Origin: Pratylenchus scribneri
Lineage: Eukaryota > Nematoda > Chromadorea > Rhabditida > Pratylenchidae
Reading direction: 5' to 3'
DNA: 64,000 bases
Assembly: GCA_030063045.1 (NCBI GenBank)
Contig: JAQSEB010000049.1
Span: 496,001-560,000 of the forward strand
Part shown: one piece after another, positions 13,147 through 27,000 of the stretch
How the letters are laid out: each line of letters starts with the position of its first letter
Position numbering within the stretch: the stretch's first letter is position 1
Made by a program: the position numbers and the translations under genes
The notes under the pieces: model-generated
Seen by the model: the letters and a program-made list of their open reading frames with translations, nothing else
Database searches by the model: none
Told to the model about the DNA's origin: nothing

Positions 13147-14894
13147 ATGGCGATGGCCGATTCTGCATCTACAAATCCAACTCAACAACAAGAGGTCGAT
13201 TCCCAATTCGAAACAATTGATGTGACCAAGGAGAAGGATGGCGGTGTTCTGAAAACAATTTTAAAGTTAGCGGAATTTTGACTGTTTTTAATAAAATTAA
13301 AATTTTAATCAGAGTTGGAACTGAACCAGGCGTGCATCCATCCAAAGGCGACACTATTTTTGTGCACTATACTGGCACTTTCAAGGATAGTGGCAAAAAA
13401 TTTGATGATAGCCGCGCCCGGGACCAAATCTTTTGCTTCTCACTTGGCCGTGGGCAAGTGGTCAAAGGATGGGATTTGGCAGTGGCCACAATGTGCCGTG
13501 GCGAAATTGCCCGTATCGAATGTCGCCCGGACTATGCTTATGGTGATAAAGGTTCACCACCAAGGATTCCAGGCAATCAAACGCTTATTTATGAGGTTTT
13601 CATTTCTAAAAAATAATGGAGAAAAAAAAATTTAAATAAAAAATATTTATGAAATTTTTCAGGTAGAAATTATCCGTTTTGAAGGCGAAGATTTGAGCCC
13701 GGATCGAGATGGCACAATTTGCAAAACAATCATTACGGAGGGCAAAAAGTTCGATTGTCCATCGGATCATGGGAAAGTCAAAGGTTCATCATTCATAAAT
13801 GTTAGACAAAAAAATCGAATTAAAATTTCCAGTCCATGCCGTCGGTCGTGACCCATCGGGACGAATGTTTTTGGACAAACATTTGGAATACAATTTGGGC
13901 GAAGGCACCGAATATGGACTGCCTGAAGGAGTGGACAAAGCATTACGCCGAATGAATCGAGGCGAGAAGGCCAGAGTGATATTGAAGGGACATTACGCCT
14001 ACGGGCTGGAACCGCCTCCCGAATTTGGCCTCACACCAATGGCCGAAGTGCATTTCACACTGTTCATGAAGAACTATGAGAAGGTATGAATTGTGGATTT
14101 CAAGGAAATAAAATGGATAATAGACCAAAAGAATATTCTACAGATTACTGACAAATTCAAAAAATAAGCCTATTAAATGATACATAAAAAATTAATTCAA
14201 AAATGTTTCAAAATTGACAAATCTTTATTTACAGATCAAAGCAACTTGGGAACTGACTGATGAGGAGAAATTGGACCGTGCCCTTGGCTTCAAAGACCGC
14301 GGCACCGAATTTCTGAACCAAGGCAAATTCAAATGCGCACTGAACAATTACCAAGCCGTAATCCTTTTGATGGAACATGCAAAGCCAACAGTGCCCGAGG
14401 AGAAGGGTGGCCTTCAAATAGCCGAAAGATTTGAGCAAATGTTTTTGGCCGCATTGTTGAACAGTGCTTTGGCAAATTTGCGAGCCGGCGATTCGATTGA
14501 GGCCATCAAATTTTGTGACAAAGTTTTGGAGCGAAAACCCAACCATTTGAAGGCATTGTATCGAAAAGCACAGGTTAAATTTTTTTTAATTAAATTTTAA
14601 TATTTCACTTTTTTCTAGGCCTACCAATTACGAAAGGAATTTGATGAGGCAATTCGAATATTCCAAAAATGTTGCGAATTGGAAGCGGACAACAAAGCGG
14701 CCGCCCAACAAATTTTGGATTGCCGAAAACAAAAGTCGACTGTGTACACTCATCAACGCAAAAAATTCAAAGGAATGTTCGATCGACTGGCAGAAACGAC
14801 GACGACGGAAACAATTGGGAATGGGAATAATGTGGAGATGGCAACAAAAATGGATGGGGCAGCTGCAAATGAGAATGAAGGAACGGCCGCTTGA
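13147..14894 (+). CDS. fkb-6: FKBP52/FKBP51-type immunophilin (two FKBP domains plus TPR)
   Basis: Six exons: 13147-13265, 13313-13595, 13663-13783, 13833-14083, 14235-14573 and 14619-14894, giving 462 residues (human FKBP4 is about the same). FKBP domain 1 (about 30-135) keeps the peptidyl-prolyl isomerase signature VHYTGTF, a KKFDDSR stretch, GQVVKGWD with the active-site Trp, and DYAYGDKGSPP. The second FKBP-like domain (about 140-255) is degenerate, keeping MNRGEKARV and HYAYGLEPP, as in the family. The C-terminal part (from about 260) is helical TPR repeats with NSALANLRAGD and LKALYRKAQAY, which in relatives dock the EEVD tail of HSP90. Role: cytosolic HSP90 co-chaperone. Two in-frame Met codons (1 and 3) start the ORF. 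The symbol is by similarity to C. elegans fkb-6. Confidence 0.9.
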
Positions 14895-15514
14895 TTTGGC
14901 AAATCTGTTTTTTTGGGGTGATTTTTTGTTTTTGGCTGTTCTAAATTAGATGAAATGTTAACAAATTTGGGCTGCTGGATGGACAATTTTTTCAAATTAT
15001 TAAATTAAAAATTTATCAAAAATATTTTTTTAATTCAATTAATCCATGCCATCCAGCATCCATCCAGCTTCCCCCTTTTCCTCAATGATGGTAATTTTTC
15101 TTTAACAAAAATTTTTTTTGTATATTTTTTACTCAATTCCAAACACATATCAAGGCTCTATTTTTTCCCTTTTAAATTTATTTTTAATGCCCAATTCAGT
15201 TGTGAATTTTACATTATTCCACATTTTTTGTTTTTCCCTTCTAGTCATTAATTACTCTGGAAATTATTTTTAATTCCAATTCCATATTGAATGTGATTCT
15301 AATTCCAATTTTTGTTCAATTAATTTTTTTTTGTTATTGGTTAACTTTTGTATAAATTTTTTCTATTAATCATTTTTTGGATTATTAATTAATTAGCTTA
15401 GATTTTTGCTTAAAATTTATTAGATATTTTTTAATTTGGCTTAAATTAAAGAAAAAATATTGGAAAATTTTTTCTAAAATTACAAATTAAAAAATTAAAT
15501 TTTATTGCAGCCAA
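14895..15514. other. Intergenic spacer, very AT-rich
   Basis: A 620-bp spacer between two plus-strand genes. It has long T runs and AATTAA words and no ORF or RNA. A trans-splice-like acceptor (TTTATTGCAG) lies six bases before the next start codon, so the downstream gene may be trans-spliced. Confidence 0.45.
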
Positions 15515-17823
15515 ATGTATCAATCAAAACAAATAGATGAAAATGATTTGCTTGAATTGCTCCGATTCATTCACCAAAATCAATTTCTTTATGCCCAACT
15601 AAATGTGGAATTCTTTTCGGCAAAAATTTATGAACGAATCGACAAAGAAGTTTGTTTTTCTGGGTATTTCTTAAAGCATTTTTGAGGGAAAAATGGATAA
15701 ATCATAAATCAGCGTATAACAATTAATATTAAATATTCCTTATGGACAACCCTAAAAAATTAAGCATTTATGACAAAAATTTTTCTTTCTCACCGAATGT
15801 ATATATTAAATTTTAGTGGCTCAAATTCATGACCAACCTTTCATGGACTCAACTCAATTGGTTACCCATCGATTTTGCCAAATACCAAGTAATTTACTCA
15901 AATTCATTCGAAATCTAAAATTTCCTTTTTTAAAGGATTGCCCCAATTCATTGGCCGAATTCTTTTCGCAAGCAATTTCCAACTCATTGGCTACAAAATT
16001 TGCAACCAAATTCCAAATAAATTGCTCTTCAAATGCCCAATCAAAATTCCGACGGGTTAAACCAAAAAAGGCGCATGAATTGGCGGCGATGGTTCAATTC
16101 ATTGAGATGGAATGCAAAAGGGCGAACATTGATCGAATTGTGGACATTGGATGCGGATTGGTTAGCCATTTTTTGCATTAATTAAAAATTTTTTGTAAAT
16201 TTAGGGACATTTGGGCCGTTATCTGAAGTCAAATGACGCCAAATGGGCCTCCAAAGTCGAATATGTTGGAATTGAAGCTAATCCGGAATTTTGCCATTCC
16301 GGCCAAAAAATTGGTTAGGAAAAAATTAAATAAATTACTTAAAAATTTTAAAATGATTTAAATTTTATTATTCACAGACAAAGACAATGACATCAAATTC
16401 AAGAATATTTGCTTCAGCGATGAAAACATTGAACAATGCAGAGAAATATTCACTGAAAAGGTTTTTAAAATATTTTTAATTTTAAAAAATTGTCAATTAG
16501 TTCCATCGAACGGCCATCGTCTCATTACATGGATGCGGTGAATTGCAGCGATTGATCTTGACAGAATTTGCGCAAATTGCCAATGCCCAAACGAATCCAC
16601 TGCTCATCACTATTGGATGCTGCTATCATAAAGTCAAGGATTGGGAGAATACAGGTTATTCGTTAGGATTTAAGAATGAATTGGACTAGGGCTCGGATTG
16701 TGATTTTCTACAAAATTCACTCATTCAAAAAATCCAGACCTCTTATCAGAGAAAAGGGACAATTAAGAAGAAAAATATTTAAATAAAAATTTTTTTGCGA
16801 ATTTTTTACGCCAATAACTTCCCTATAATTTGCCAATTTTTTTGTTTTTTTTTTCTTTTTTTTTAAATTTAAATAATTATATTAATTTAAACAAATCACT
16901 CTATAAATCTTTTCAAATTTTTCGCAAAAAAATCTAAAACGGCCCATCACTAAAATATTTAACTTAAAAGTTGAATGAATTATCCTTAAAATTTTTTATT
17001 CGCTAAAAATTAATATAAAATTAAAATTTAAGCCGTTGAACGTTGGATGTTAAGCAAAAGGATGTTGGAAATGTTCAAACAAATTTTTGGATCTAGTGGA
17101 TTTCCAATTCCAGGTTCTTCTTAATTATTTTAAATTCTTTATTTATTTCTATGCAAAAGGGCTTCGACTCGCTTGTCAAGCAAAATTACCAAGATGGACG
17201 ATTTTTACTGAGGAGGAACATCAAAGACACCAAAGAGCCTTCTCCAATCGGGCCTTCGTTGAATGCCTTAAACACGAAATGGAATATGGTAAGGTGCAGG
17301 AATTTTTACTCTGAAAAAAGATATATTAGAAAATATTAATGTGTAAAATTTAAAGGAAATAATTGGTCGGGACGGCCAAGGAAGCTGAACCGTCAACTTG
17401 GCACTGGTGACACGGAATTTCGTGAAGAAGTACTTCGAAGAAGTGGAGGTTTGTCATTGACAAAATTGGAAAGACCCTTTATATATATAATTAAAATCAA
17501 AATATTTTTATATTTATAAACAAATTATTTCTGTTAACTCTTCTTTTTTAGGCACCGATTGTTCACCCGAACGTCGTCAACAATGTGCCCAAATGTTGGA
17601 TGCCATCATCGACGCCCATTCCCATGCAATTCCATTCATTGAACCATTCACATGTTTACAATTTGCCCTCCAAGCCCCGTTGGAATCATTCATTCTGTTG
17701 GATCGTCTTTTCTTTTTGGAAGAACAAGGATTCAATGCGGAATTGGTCGAACTGTTCGATCCACTGCTGTCCCCACGGAACACTTGCATTGTTGGCCGAA
17801 TTGGCGGTGGAATTGATGAATAG
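15515..17823 (+). CDS. METTL25/METTL25B (RRNAD1)-family methyltransferase-like protein
   Basis: Ten exons: 15515-15649, 15817-15888, 15936-16160, 16205-16313, 16378-16460, 16501-16654, 17033-17113, 17160-17288, 17356-17448 and 17552-17823, giving 450 residues in consistent phase. The centre has a Rossmann SAM-binding motif, IVDIGCGLGHLGRYL, followed by YVGIEANPEF. Downstream are family-type elements: SLHGCGELQR and ITIGCCYHKVKDW. The C-terminus, LDRLFFLEEQGF then LFDPLLSPRNTC, is typical of METTL25/RRNAD1 proteins. Predicted activity is SAM-dependent methyl transfer; the substrate is not established from sequence. A tRNA or protein-modification role would be a guess. The start codon follows a TTGCAG acceptor. 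Exon-intron phases all agree, so the gene looks intact. Confidence 0.85.
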
Positions 17824-19078
17824 ACATAATAATTTATTCTTTGTTATTTTTGTTTTTTATTCAAATTTTTATAGAATATTTTTGTGTATAATAAATTAAT
17901 TAATAATTATATTCTCCCACAATTTTGGAATATTAATATTTCCATTATTATTATCGTTTTTATTACTCAATATCATTTATGATCAGTGACCAAAAATTGT
18001 TGCAATTTGTTCAAACTGTGCACAAATTCTCAAAACCCAATTATTGATTTTTTCCTTCCATATCAAAAATTGCCTTCGTTCATCACTGAAAAAAGGGTTC
18101 AATAACAAAGCCATTTAAAAATTGGGGGATGCACGCGGGCCTCCTCTCTATAATATGTAATGCGATTAAAAGGGGGAAAAATTGGACACCGATTGTCTCT
18201 CTCGATCAGCTGCAATACACCCCGAATGTTTATATTTATAAATGTGCGCGGATAGGTTTTTTGTTATTGTGAACGATAAAAAAATTGAAGGAAGACCACA
18301 AATTCGCCAATTTCATCCCCACCACTTCCCAATCCCGCAACCATTCTCACAAACATTTTCGACAGTCGTTAATCATTCATATTTATTTGATTCTTCTATG
18401 GGGGAGGCGCATGACACAAAATTGAACCAAAATTCTAATTCTTCTTAATCACTTCATCGAGAAACGATGATCAACAACAATTAATTAAATTGATTAGAAT
18501 GGCTTTGGGGGTTATTTGTTTTTTTTTCTTTCAATATTCTTAGCTTAAATTTATTTATCTTCTGATCTTCTCACATCACAGATCACACATCCGAGATCCG
18601 ACATTCCCATTTCCCACTCACATTTTTATTTTTATGCACGGTAAAATTTAAATTACCGCACAACGTTGATGTTTTGGCATTTAATTTTTGTTGATGACAA
18701 AAAAATCCAATTTTCTTTAAATGTTTTTCTGCCCTCCATTTTCTGAACTTTCTCATTTAGATTTTCGGTTTTTAAGGTTTCATTTTTCACAGAAATATGA
18801 ATAGTATGTAAGATAAATTTGAAAATTTCTAAATTTTCTTAATTGTGAAAATTTAACAAAACATTTCTTCCTCATTTTTATGGCCTTATCTCCTCCCCCT
18901 TCGCTTCGCTGTTTTATGTCACCGCGAGAGTTTTTACGAGCGCGAACACCACCAATAGGAACAATCATTTTTGCTCAATGGACGGCCAAAAATTCTAACC
19001 CAATACTCACTAAACGCTCTCACACGGAATTCGCCGCGGTCTTCTTCATTCATATTTACAGAAGAAGAAGAGGAAAGA
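17824..19078. other. Intergenic region upstream of MITE
   Basis: AT-rich, 1.25 kb. AATAAA-like words at 17889 fit a polyadenylation signal for the METTL25-like gene. No gene recognised. Confidence 0.45.
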
Positions 19079-19086
19079 TTGATGAG

Positions 19087-19744
19087 TAGGGGGCGGATTT
19101 ATATTGATATAGAATTCCGAAATATAGGCATAAAATATTGACATAAAATTGTCAAAATATTGATATAATTTGCAAAAATAGGCAAAATATTGATGAAATA
19201 TTGATGAAAATTTTTTTAAAAATCGCTATATTTTATAAAAATTTCGAAAAAAAAATATTTTTCATTATCCTCAATCAAAAATTATTCATATTTCAAAGTT
19301 TTTATTCAAAAAATTTCAAAATCCATTTCCTAAAAATTTTTACACACATAAATAATTTTTAAAAAATTTTCCAAAATCAATTTTTCATTAATTATTTTCA
19401 AAAAATTACAAAATGAACTTTTTCCTTAAATTTTTTAAGAAATTCTCAAAATTTTTCTAAAAATTTTCAAAATTTTTAAAAAAAAATTTTTCGATTTTTT
19501 TCAAAAAATTTCAATTTTTTTCTAAAATCTTCAAAATATTGACAAAAATGGCCAAAAATTGTCAAAAAATGCCGAAATATTGATATCAATATTGACGATC
19601 AAAAAATGGCAAAATAATGATGAATATTGACATAAAAGTTCATGCAAATCAACTAAAACCTTGATAAAAACATGTTTTATGTTGGTTTAAAGCTATTTTA
19701 AGTTCGCAAGAAAAATATTGATATCAATAAAAATCCGCCCCCTA
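19087..19744. mobile_element. hAT-like MITE (658 bp) with 8-bp target site duplication
   Basis: Terminal inverted repeats start TAGGGGGCGGATTT (19087) and end with its complement, AAATCCGCCCCCTA (to 19744); complementarity continues into ATATTGATAT sequences. Direct repeats TTGATGAG flank it at 19079-19086 and 19745-19752. An 8-bp duplication and TAGGG-type ends are characteristic of hAT-superfamily elements. The interior is AT-rich with many ATATTGAT and CAAAATATTG words and encodes no transposase, so it is non-autonomous. Confidence 0.9.
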
Positions 19745-19954
19745 TTGATGAGCGGCGAAGGAGAAGAGAAAACTATGATTTCTTCTCTTCACAATAATTG
19801 CACTTTTGCGTGACAATAATATTTTTCCAAATATTCCAAAAAATTCTCCCAATTAAAAGTCAATAATTCCATTTAATTAACCTTCATTTTAAAGATTAGT
19901 CAAGAAATTCTTATTTTGTTTTAATTATCTTGCCACCACATATTTTACTGTGAA

Positions 19955-22900
19955 ATGAACTATGATAATCAACAACAATTGGAGGAGCAAGGAAATGCGC
20001 AAAAATCGGTGGATTATTCGTGTAAGTTTTTAAAGCTTAAATGATCAAAATTAAAAGTTTAATTTTTCAGCCGATATTGTTCAATCTCAACCACAATCTT
20101 CAAATCAAACAGCTCCAGAGACATCCACCTCAATGGCAGAGGACACAGATAAACCAAAATGTGCGGTTTGCGGCGAGGAAAATGCCAAAATGCATTACGG
20201 GGTATTGGCTTGCTTGGGTTGCAAGGTCAAATTTTCAAAAATGTTTCGATTATTTTTTCAATTTTCAGGGCTTCTTCCGACGTGCACTGAAAAAACTGAA
20301 TGAATATGAATGTTTGCGCAGCAATAATTGCATCATTGATAAACGTTCGTTTTCGATTTCTTTCATTCGGCAAATTTTGATCATTTCGTCAAAAATGTTT
20401 CCACAATTTTTCAGTGGAACGTAATTCCTGCAGATCTTGCCGCCTTCAAAAATGTCTCGACGTTGGAATGGATCCGGCAGGCAATTTTAAATAAATTTAT
20501 AAAAATTTTAACGAACAAAAAATTAAAAAAAAAAACAAATTATATTTAATTCCATTAAAAATATTTTCTTTCCAGCCGTCCGCCCTGACCGCGATTTCAC
20601 TGGAAAGCAGCAATTGGCCCGCCGATTTTCCCATTCAAAAGGAAGTAGCAACAAATCCTCTCAGCCAACGGGAAAATGCAGTGGAGAGCGAAAAGGAGGA
20701 GAAGGAAGGGATGAGGAGACCACCGACAATTGGTCACATCGTCTTCCGGTGGAAATGCGCACAATGGTGATGACATTACAGAATATTGAGGCAAAGGTGA
20801 AGGAAATTACCTAATTATAATTAAATTTTGAGTCCAAATTTTTGCGAATGATTCATGAGATTTAATAGAATCAAATAAATTTGAATAGTTTTTAAAAAAT
20901 TTTTTGAATAAATCTCTAAAAATTATTTAAAAATTTAATTTTGGCCCATTTTAAAGGTTGTTCACGGCGATACGGCAAAGGACGCAGCAGAAATTTATCC
21001 ATTGAGGATCAACACAATCCGCGAGATCATCGAAGAGCCAACCAAATTGAGGGGAAGACGCACCGAAATGCGCTATGAGCCATACAGGTGAAAAATGGAA
21101 AGGGAAATTAACAGAATTAATTACAATAAATATTTATTATTTAGGATGGCAAAGAACGAAGAATTTTCGGTGATCGTTTACCGTCGACTGATTGCAGCCA
21201 TTGATTGGGTAGAATTGTTGGCGGAACGAATGGGCGGTCTTTCGATTGAGGATCGGTGAGCTTTGAGCTAATTTTATTTTTGCATTATAAATTCAAATAA
21301 AAAGCAAATTCTTCCTATAAATTATATAATTTTTCAAAAATATTTGACTCCAATTTGATTTTTTACTATCATTTTTACAGTATTGCACTGGTCAAATCCT
21401 GCTTTGGCCCCTTGACCCTGTTCAAATGTTCGGCGAGAACGGCGGTTGTGACCAGCAATGAGAATTTGCTATGCCTTTGCAATTTTGCCTATGTTCCACG
21501 AGAAATCAACAAAGCATACAATGATGCATAGTTTTGTTTTTTTTAATTACTGAAAAATTATTTAAAATTTTTCCAGTATTTCGAACCAAATAAACCTAAT
21601 TTTATAAGAATTAATTTAAAAAATTATAATTATTTTCATTCAAAAATTTTAGTCACCTGGAAAATGGCCTTGTGGACAGGCTCCTCAACGAATTGGTTGC
21701 CCCATTTCGGAAAATTCATTTAGCCGAGGAGGAAATAGTTGTGAATAATTAAAAAAAATTTTCCAATAAAATTAAATAATTTTCATGGCAGGTTTGTGTG
21801 TCGGCCATCATTGTGCTGAATCCAAGTTTTTTTCAATTTTTTAAATTAATTTTTTTTATAATTTTAGTGGCAAGGGATTTGTCAGAAAATGCAGCCGAAA
21901 AAGTTTTTCAACTACGAAATCGAGTTTACACGACACTTTATCAAATTATTAAGGTGAGTTTTATTGACAATTTTAATATTAATTCGACCATTTTGTCTAG
22001 GAATGTCGCCCAAATTGTAACACAAATTCTACATTTGGAAATTTGTTGCTTTATTTGCCAATTATAACGGTAAGTCGGACAGGAAATTAATTATTTGAAT
22101 TGAAATTTTGGGTGAAAGAAATATGCAATTGAAATTCTACACCAAATTCAATTATAAATAGCAAATTTTTAAACATTTTTTATTCATTTAGGAGGCAAAA
22201 GTTTGCTAAGAAAAAAAGCCAAATTTATATTCAATTATTCAAACTTATTGACCAGTAGCAAATTTAACCCATTATTAATTAATAAACCCATTAAAAAATT
22301 AAGGATTGGATAAAAAATCGTTTAACTGAATAAACCTCCCAAATTTAGTCCTTGGCCAATGCAATGAGCGACAATCTACGTTTTGCGCAAACATTTTCCG
22401 CACATGGAGGAAGTCCTTTGCTGACCAGTCTATTCGGCTGTTTTCCCGTCGAGCCATTTGTGGATTCGGAAATGGCACTGGTCAAAGCGGTTGAGGGAAA
22501 ATGCAGAGAAAAATCGCCATCAGCTGCTGCTGAAAAATGTGTGCAAACAGAAGAAGAGAAGAAAATCAAAGAGAAGAAGAATGAAGGAACAATGTTGCAA
22601 AAACAAAAACGGCGCCAATCCGATGCAGGCACTCAAACTGAATGGAAATCACAATTGGTCAGTTAAATTTAAATTAATTTAATTAGGCTGGGGCCAAAAA
22701 TTAAAGATTTTAAATTTTAATCCTGATTAAAAATATCTTGTTTGGGAAAAATTAATTTCACATTTTTACAACAGAATCAAATAACGCGAAAACGCCGTCT
22801 CTGTCCATTGGCTTCTGTAGAGGAAAGCAATGAATTTCGCCTGCTGAAAGCCCCGTGTTCCTATACCCTCACGGAAATGTTCGACGATCGAATCAACAGC

Positions 22901-24083
22901 AATAACGATGATGTTGCTGCTGGGGGAATGGAGGAGGAAGAAGAAGACAATATGGAAAAGAATGATGGGAACAATGCAACATTACCATTTGGTTTGGAAA
23001 ATCGGCGATTGATTCGGACAACAAGCTATGTGAGTATAATTTTTATTTATTATTGCAATCCGGAATCAAATTACATTTTACAATTACAAATCAAAATTAC
23101 AATTACAATCGCAAATCAGAATTACAATTACAAATCAAAATTACAATTACAATCGCAAATCAGAATTACAATTACAATCGCAAATCAGAATTACAATTAC
23201 AAATCAGAATCACAATTACAATCGCAAATCAGAATTACAATCGCAAATCAGAATTACAATCGCAAATCAGAATTACAATTACAAATCAGAATTACAATCG
23301 CAAATCAGAATTACAATTACAATCGCAAATCAGAATTACAATCGCAAATCAGAATTACAATCGCAAATCAGAATTACAATTACAAATCAGAATTACAATT
23401 ACAATCGCAAATCAGAATTACAATCGCAAATCAGAATTACAATCGCAAATCAGAATTACAATTACAAATCAGAACAATTACAATTCCTTTCCAAACTTTT
23501 TCAGCAACAAGTGCATCAGCAAAAGGGAATTGAAGAGCAACAAGAATTCCGGAGACCATCGGCAACATGGACAAATGCGCCATCTCAAAACCAATCCCAT
23601 GGTCAACAACAAGCACAAAATTGGCCACAACAACAGGGCTGTTGGCAAACCAATTCAACATCAACTACGAGGGGAATTCCTGCGATAAATCCACCCACCA
23701 CGCAAATTCAAGGCCTTTTTCTCAACGAGCCATCTTCCTCTTCGCAACAACAACATTTTCAAGGGATACAACAATATGGCACTGCCCAATGGACTATGCC
23801 GCCCACATCCATAATGCAACCAAATTATCCGCCAACTTTCCAACAAACATTTTCGCCCACTTATTTGCCTTGTTCATCCTCAATTTCTCCCCATTTTGCC
23901 TCAAATGTTCCAACAACACAAATTCATTATTCTCAATCAGCAGCACAATATTTTCCTCAACAATTTATCCCATCATTTAATCCACAAGAAGCACAAAGTC
24001 AGCAACAACAATATTTCTCATATCTCACAGCCAATCCTCAACAACAATTTTACAATGATAATAATCATAATAATAATAATTAA
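19955..24083 (+). CDS. Nuclear hormone receptor, HNF4-derived type, with long Gln-rich C-terminus
   Basis: Fifteen exons: 19955-20021, 20071-20225, 20269-20344, 20415-20480, 20576-20796, 20957-21087, 21145-21255, 21381-21530, 21653-21737, 21792-21825, 21868-21953, 22001-22069, 22349-22657, 22775-23029 and 23505-24083, giving 797 residues. The zinc-finger DNA-binding domain starts at Cys53 (CAVCGEENAKMHYGVLAC), with P-box CLGCKG, then GFFRRALKK, CIIDKLERNSCRSCRLQKC and an AVRPDRD extension like HNF4's. A ligand-binding domain (about 190-400) includes DRIALVKSCFGPLTLF and EEEIVCVSAIIVLNP. After it comes an acidic/Glu-rich stretch and a roughly 200-residue Gln/Ser/Pro-rich tail. It is a predicted nuclear transcription factor; the ligand is unknown. 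The intron after exon 4 begins with GC rather than GT (CAG|GCAATT), and the last intron carries a minisatellite. Confidence 0.9.
23079..23485 (+). repeat. 19/25-bp minisatellite, intronic copy 2
   Basis: Same units as at 1719-3460, but with many shortened units (ATTACAATCGCAAATCAG without the second ATTACA). It lies inside the last intron of the nuclear receptor gene (23030-23504), in the sense orientation. Confidence 0.95.
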
Positions 24084-27000
24084 TCATTTATTTCTTTTCA
24101 ATTGTAATTTTGTGATTGATATTAAAATTTTATTTGTGATTTGATAAATGAATAAATATTTGAATTTTTTGAATTTGAACTTTTTAATTTGATATAAATA
24201 AATTCATTAAATATTTAAGAGGATGCATGAAAGTACTTCAAAAGATCAATGATTTCAATGATATTAAGGTTATTCAAGTGCCATCACACCTGCTGCCATC
24301 CATCAATTGCGCCATCAATTTTGGAAGTGAATGAAAGAAATTGCCGTGCGGAGTGCAAGCGACGATATTTATTGGTTTTCAGGTTTGTGTACTTAAATTT
24401 TAAAAATTGGGGAGGTTTATTTCCTTAGGATTAGGTAATTTAAAGCATCTAAAATTGAGATCGAGAAAAAATTATGAAAAAGTAAAATTGACCGGAAGTT
24501 CTTAGCTAAACAAAAAACTGAATCTATGGAAACCTTGACTTTCAAAGTCAAATCCTCCCACCCATTTCATTAATTATTAATTTAATATAGTCTGGTGAGT
24601 TTTCATCTTCCTAAATCCTCCGACTCCCCGGTCCCCGCCAAATCCTTCATCCACCAAAATCCTCATATACAAAATGAAAAAACCACAAACACCTCTCACT
24701 TTCCCCTTCCAAAATCCATCATTGGCCTCTCCTCAAGGCCACCACTTCCATAAGGCCAAATCAATAATTTGTGCTTTGGGGTAAGGGAAGGGAAGACCCC
24801 TTTTTGCCTTTTCATTTTTCTGCTGGGTCCCCATTTTATCCCAGGAGAGCATATATCGCTGGCCGAGCGCTTCACAAAAAACTCATTTTCCCGTACACTT
24901 TACCACTTAAACCGAGACGAGAATGAGCGGCGCGCGAAAATATCCATTACTATTTTCCCAGTTTGACGCAATTAAACCCATTTTTAAACCCAAAAAAAGA
25001 GTAGACTCAGAAAAACCACTCAAAGTTGTTTTTACTTTTCCTTTTCCCCAACCTTTTCTTTACTTAACCAGATTTATTTCAGTTGTTTATCAAAATCCAA
25101 ATATGATCTGTGATTTTTAATCCAAAGACCAAACAAACTTTATTATATTGCCGACAAATAGAATCTTTTTACTATCTGATCCCATGGCCCAGACATTTTC
25201 TCGTCCTTACAATATTCTTAGTCTTTCTTTCAATAGAAATTTCCTAATAAATAAGCACCAATTCGGCGATAAGAAAATTCAGAACTTTATCTTTTAATCA
25301 TAGCCCATAAAGTGAGTAAAAAATGGAACAGAATTCTACATTCCGCAACCATTTTTATTATCGTTTACATTTCCGCCATTTTCTAACGATAATGAAAAAT
25401 GTAAAATTACTAATAAAAATTTTATTTCTTTTATTTATTTACCCACAAAAACTTTCTCTCAATTCTCAATTTTCCCATATTCATCCCCAGCAGCAAGAAA
25501 TAAACTTAAATATTATGGCGAATGGCGATTAAAAAACCATAAATCGCCGTCACTACTATGAATGGAATAAACACAAGGCTGCTAGATTAAAAAAAATGCG
25601 AGCGCAGAAAAAACAAAAACATTGTCTATTTTCACAATTTTTCAGTCAATTTATGCGGGACGGAATATTTTAATACCCAAAAAAAGCAGTGTAAGGGGAT
25701 TAATCTTTTATGTTTTATTGCTCCCTTTATATTCGCCCAAATAGAACACACGCAAAATAAAGTCTTTTCTACACCATTTGTTGCTTTTTCAATCCCAACA
25801 AAATGTTCGCAATCAGCCAGCCCCCTCCCTTAAATATTCTCCTCCGAATTCTCATCGAGCCGTTTCCCAGCTCCTATCGCGACAATAATGGTTAATAAAC
25901 ACACACCGACCGAACACAGAAGAGAACCTGTAACAACTACAACCACATTGCCTGGAATGGAAATGAATGTGGTGGTTGGCAGCAACAGAAAGGAAGGAAG
26001 GGAAACTTGTTTCCCCTTTCTCCGCGCCACTTTTCCTTCCAATTTACTCCTCCGACTATTCATTTCCCCCGTTCATTCATTCCTCTCAATATCCCCTTAT
26101 ATGGGAGGCTCATGATCCGCCCGTGAAAATATTCGCGCACAGTGCGCCATTTTCTTTGACGGTCTCCTAAATGTCGCAAATATGTTCATTATAGGCAATT
26201 GGGAGAGGACGGGGTTTGGGCGAGCGCAACATTCCCTTTTTTCATCCACCTCATTTATCATTTTCCGCTATTCTTCTCGCGGAACAACCGATCACAAAAA
26301 TAAATGATCGCACAAACTTTGATCAATTTTAATCCAGAAAATCCCACCCACTATTCTCCAAATCACAAATTTTCTTATTTTTCCATGATTGGAAATTGAA
26401 TTTTACCTCCAAAAAGTGGAATTAGTTATCTTTCCACCATTCCACATAAAAACAATCATTAAATAACCGCAATTTTCCTTGGAAATTGTCCAAAGGAAAT
26501 TTCCCACCACTTTTCTTCCTCCGTTTCCCCCATTTCTCCCTGCTTTTTTCATTCAATATTCAATCGCGCCACTCATCATCATCAATGTGTGGTGGAAGGC
26601 TGGCGTCGATGGGCGATGGTGCCCAATTTCCCCCTCGATCAATTAATTGTAAATTCTCCATTTCTCCTTCTCATTTTTCTTGATTTCCCCTTCACCCATT
26701 TTTGGCGAGAATTATGAATATTTCTCGGCCACTTAAATAATCTATTCACTCCTCTCTTTTGTTGTTCTCCAATTTTTCGACCAATAAATGAGGCAAATTC
26801 CTCAATGGCCAAATCCTTATTTTTTGGCCAAAAATATTATTCTTCTTTAGTCATTTTTATGTTTTCATAGGATTTTCTTTTTACATAAATGTGATCAATT
26901 GATAAGTAAGGAAAAAAGTGATCCATATAGAACGAAAAGATTTCATTGCACAATTCACAGCCATAAATATTGATCATTTTTCTTTGTTTGATTTTTTTAT

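Noticed and set aside
13943..14128. Antisense ORF over FKBP exon 4
   Set aside because: Shadow of a well-supported plus-strand exon.
14894..15515. Operon linking the FKBP and METTL25-like genes
   Set aside because: The spacing is about 620 bp, longer than usual in nematode operons, although a TTGCAG acceptor precedes the second start; evidence is insufficient.
25830..26115. Overlapping short ORFs on both strands in the 24-27.7 kb gap
   Set aside because: Pyrimidine-rich low-complexity sequence; no exon structure or recognisable protein.
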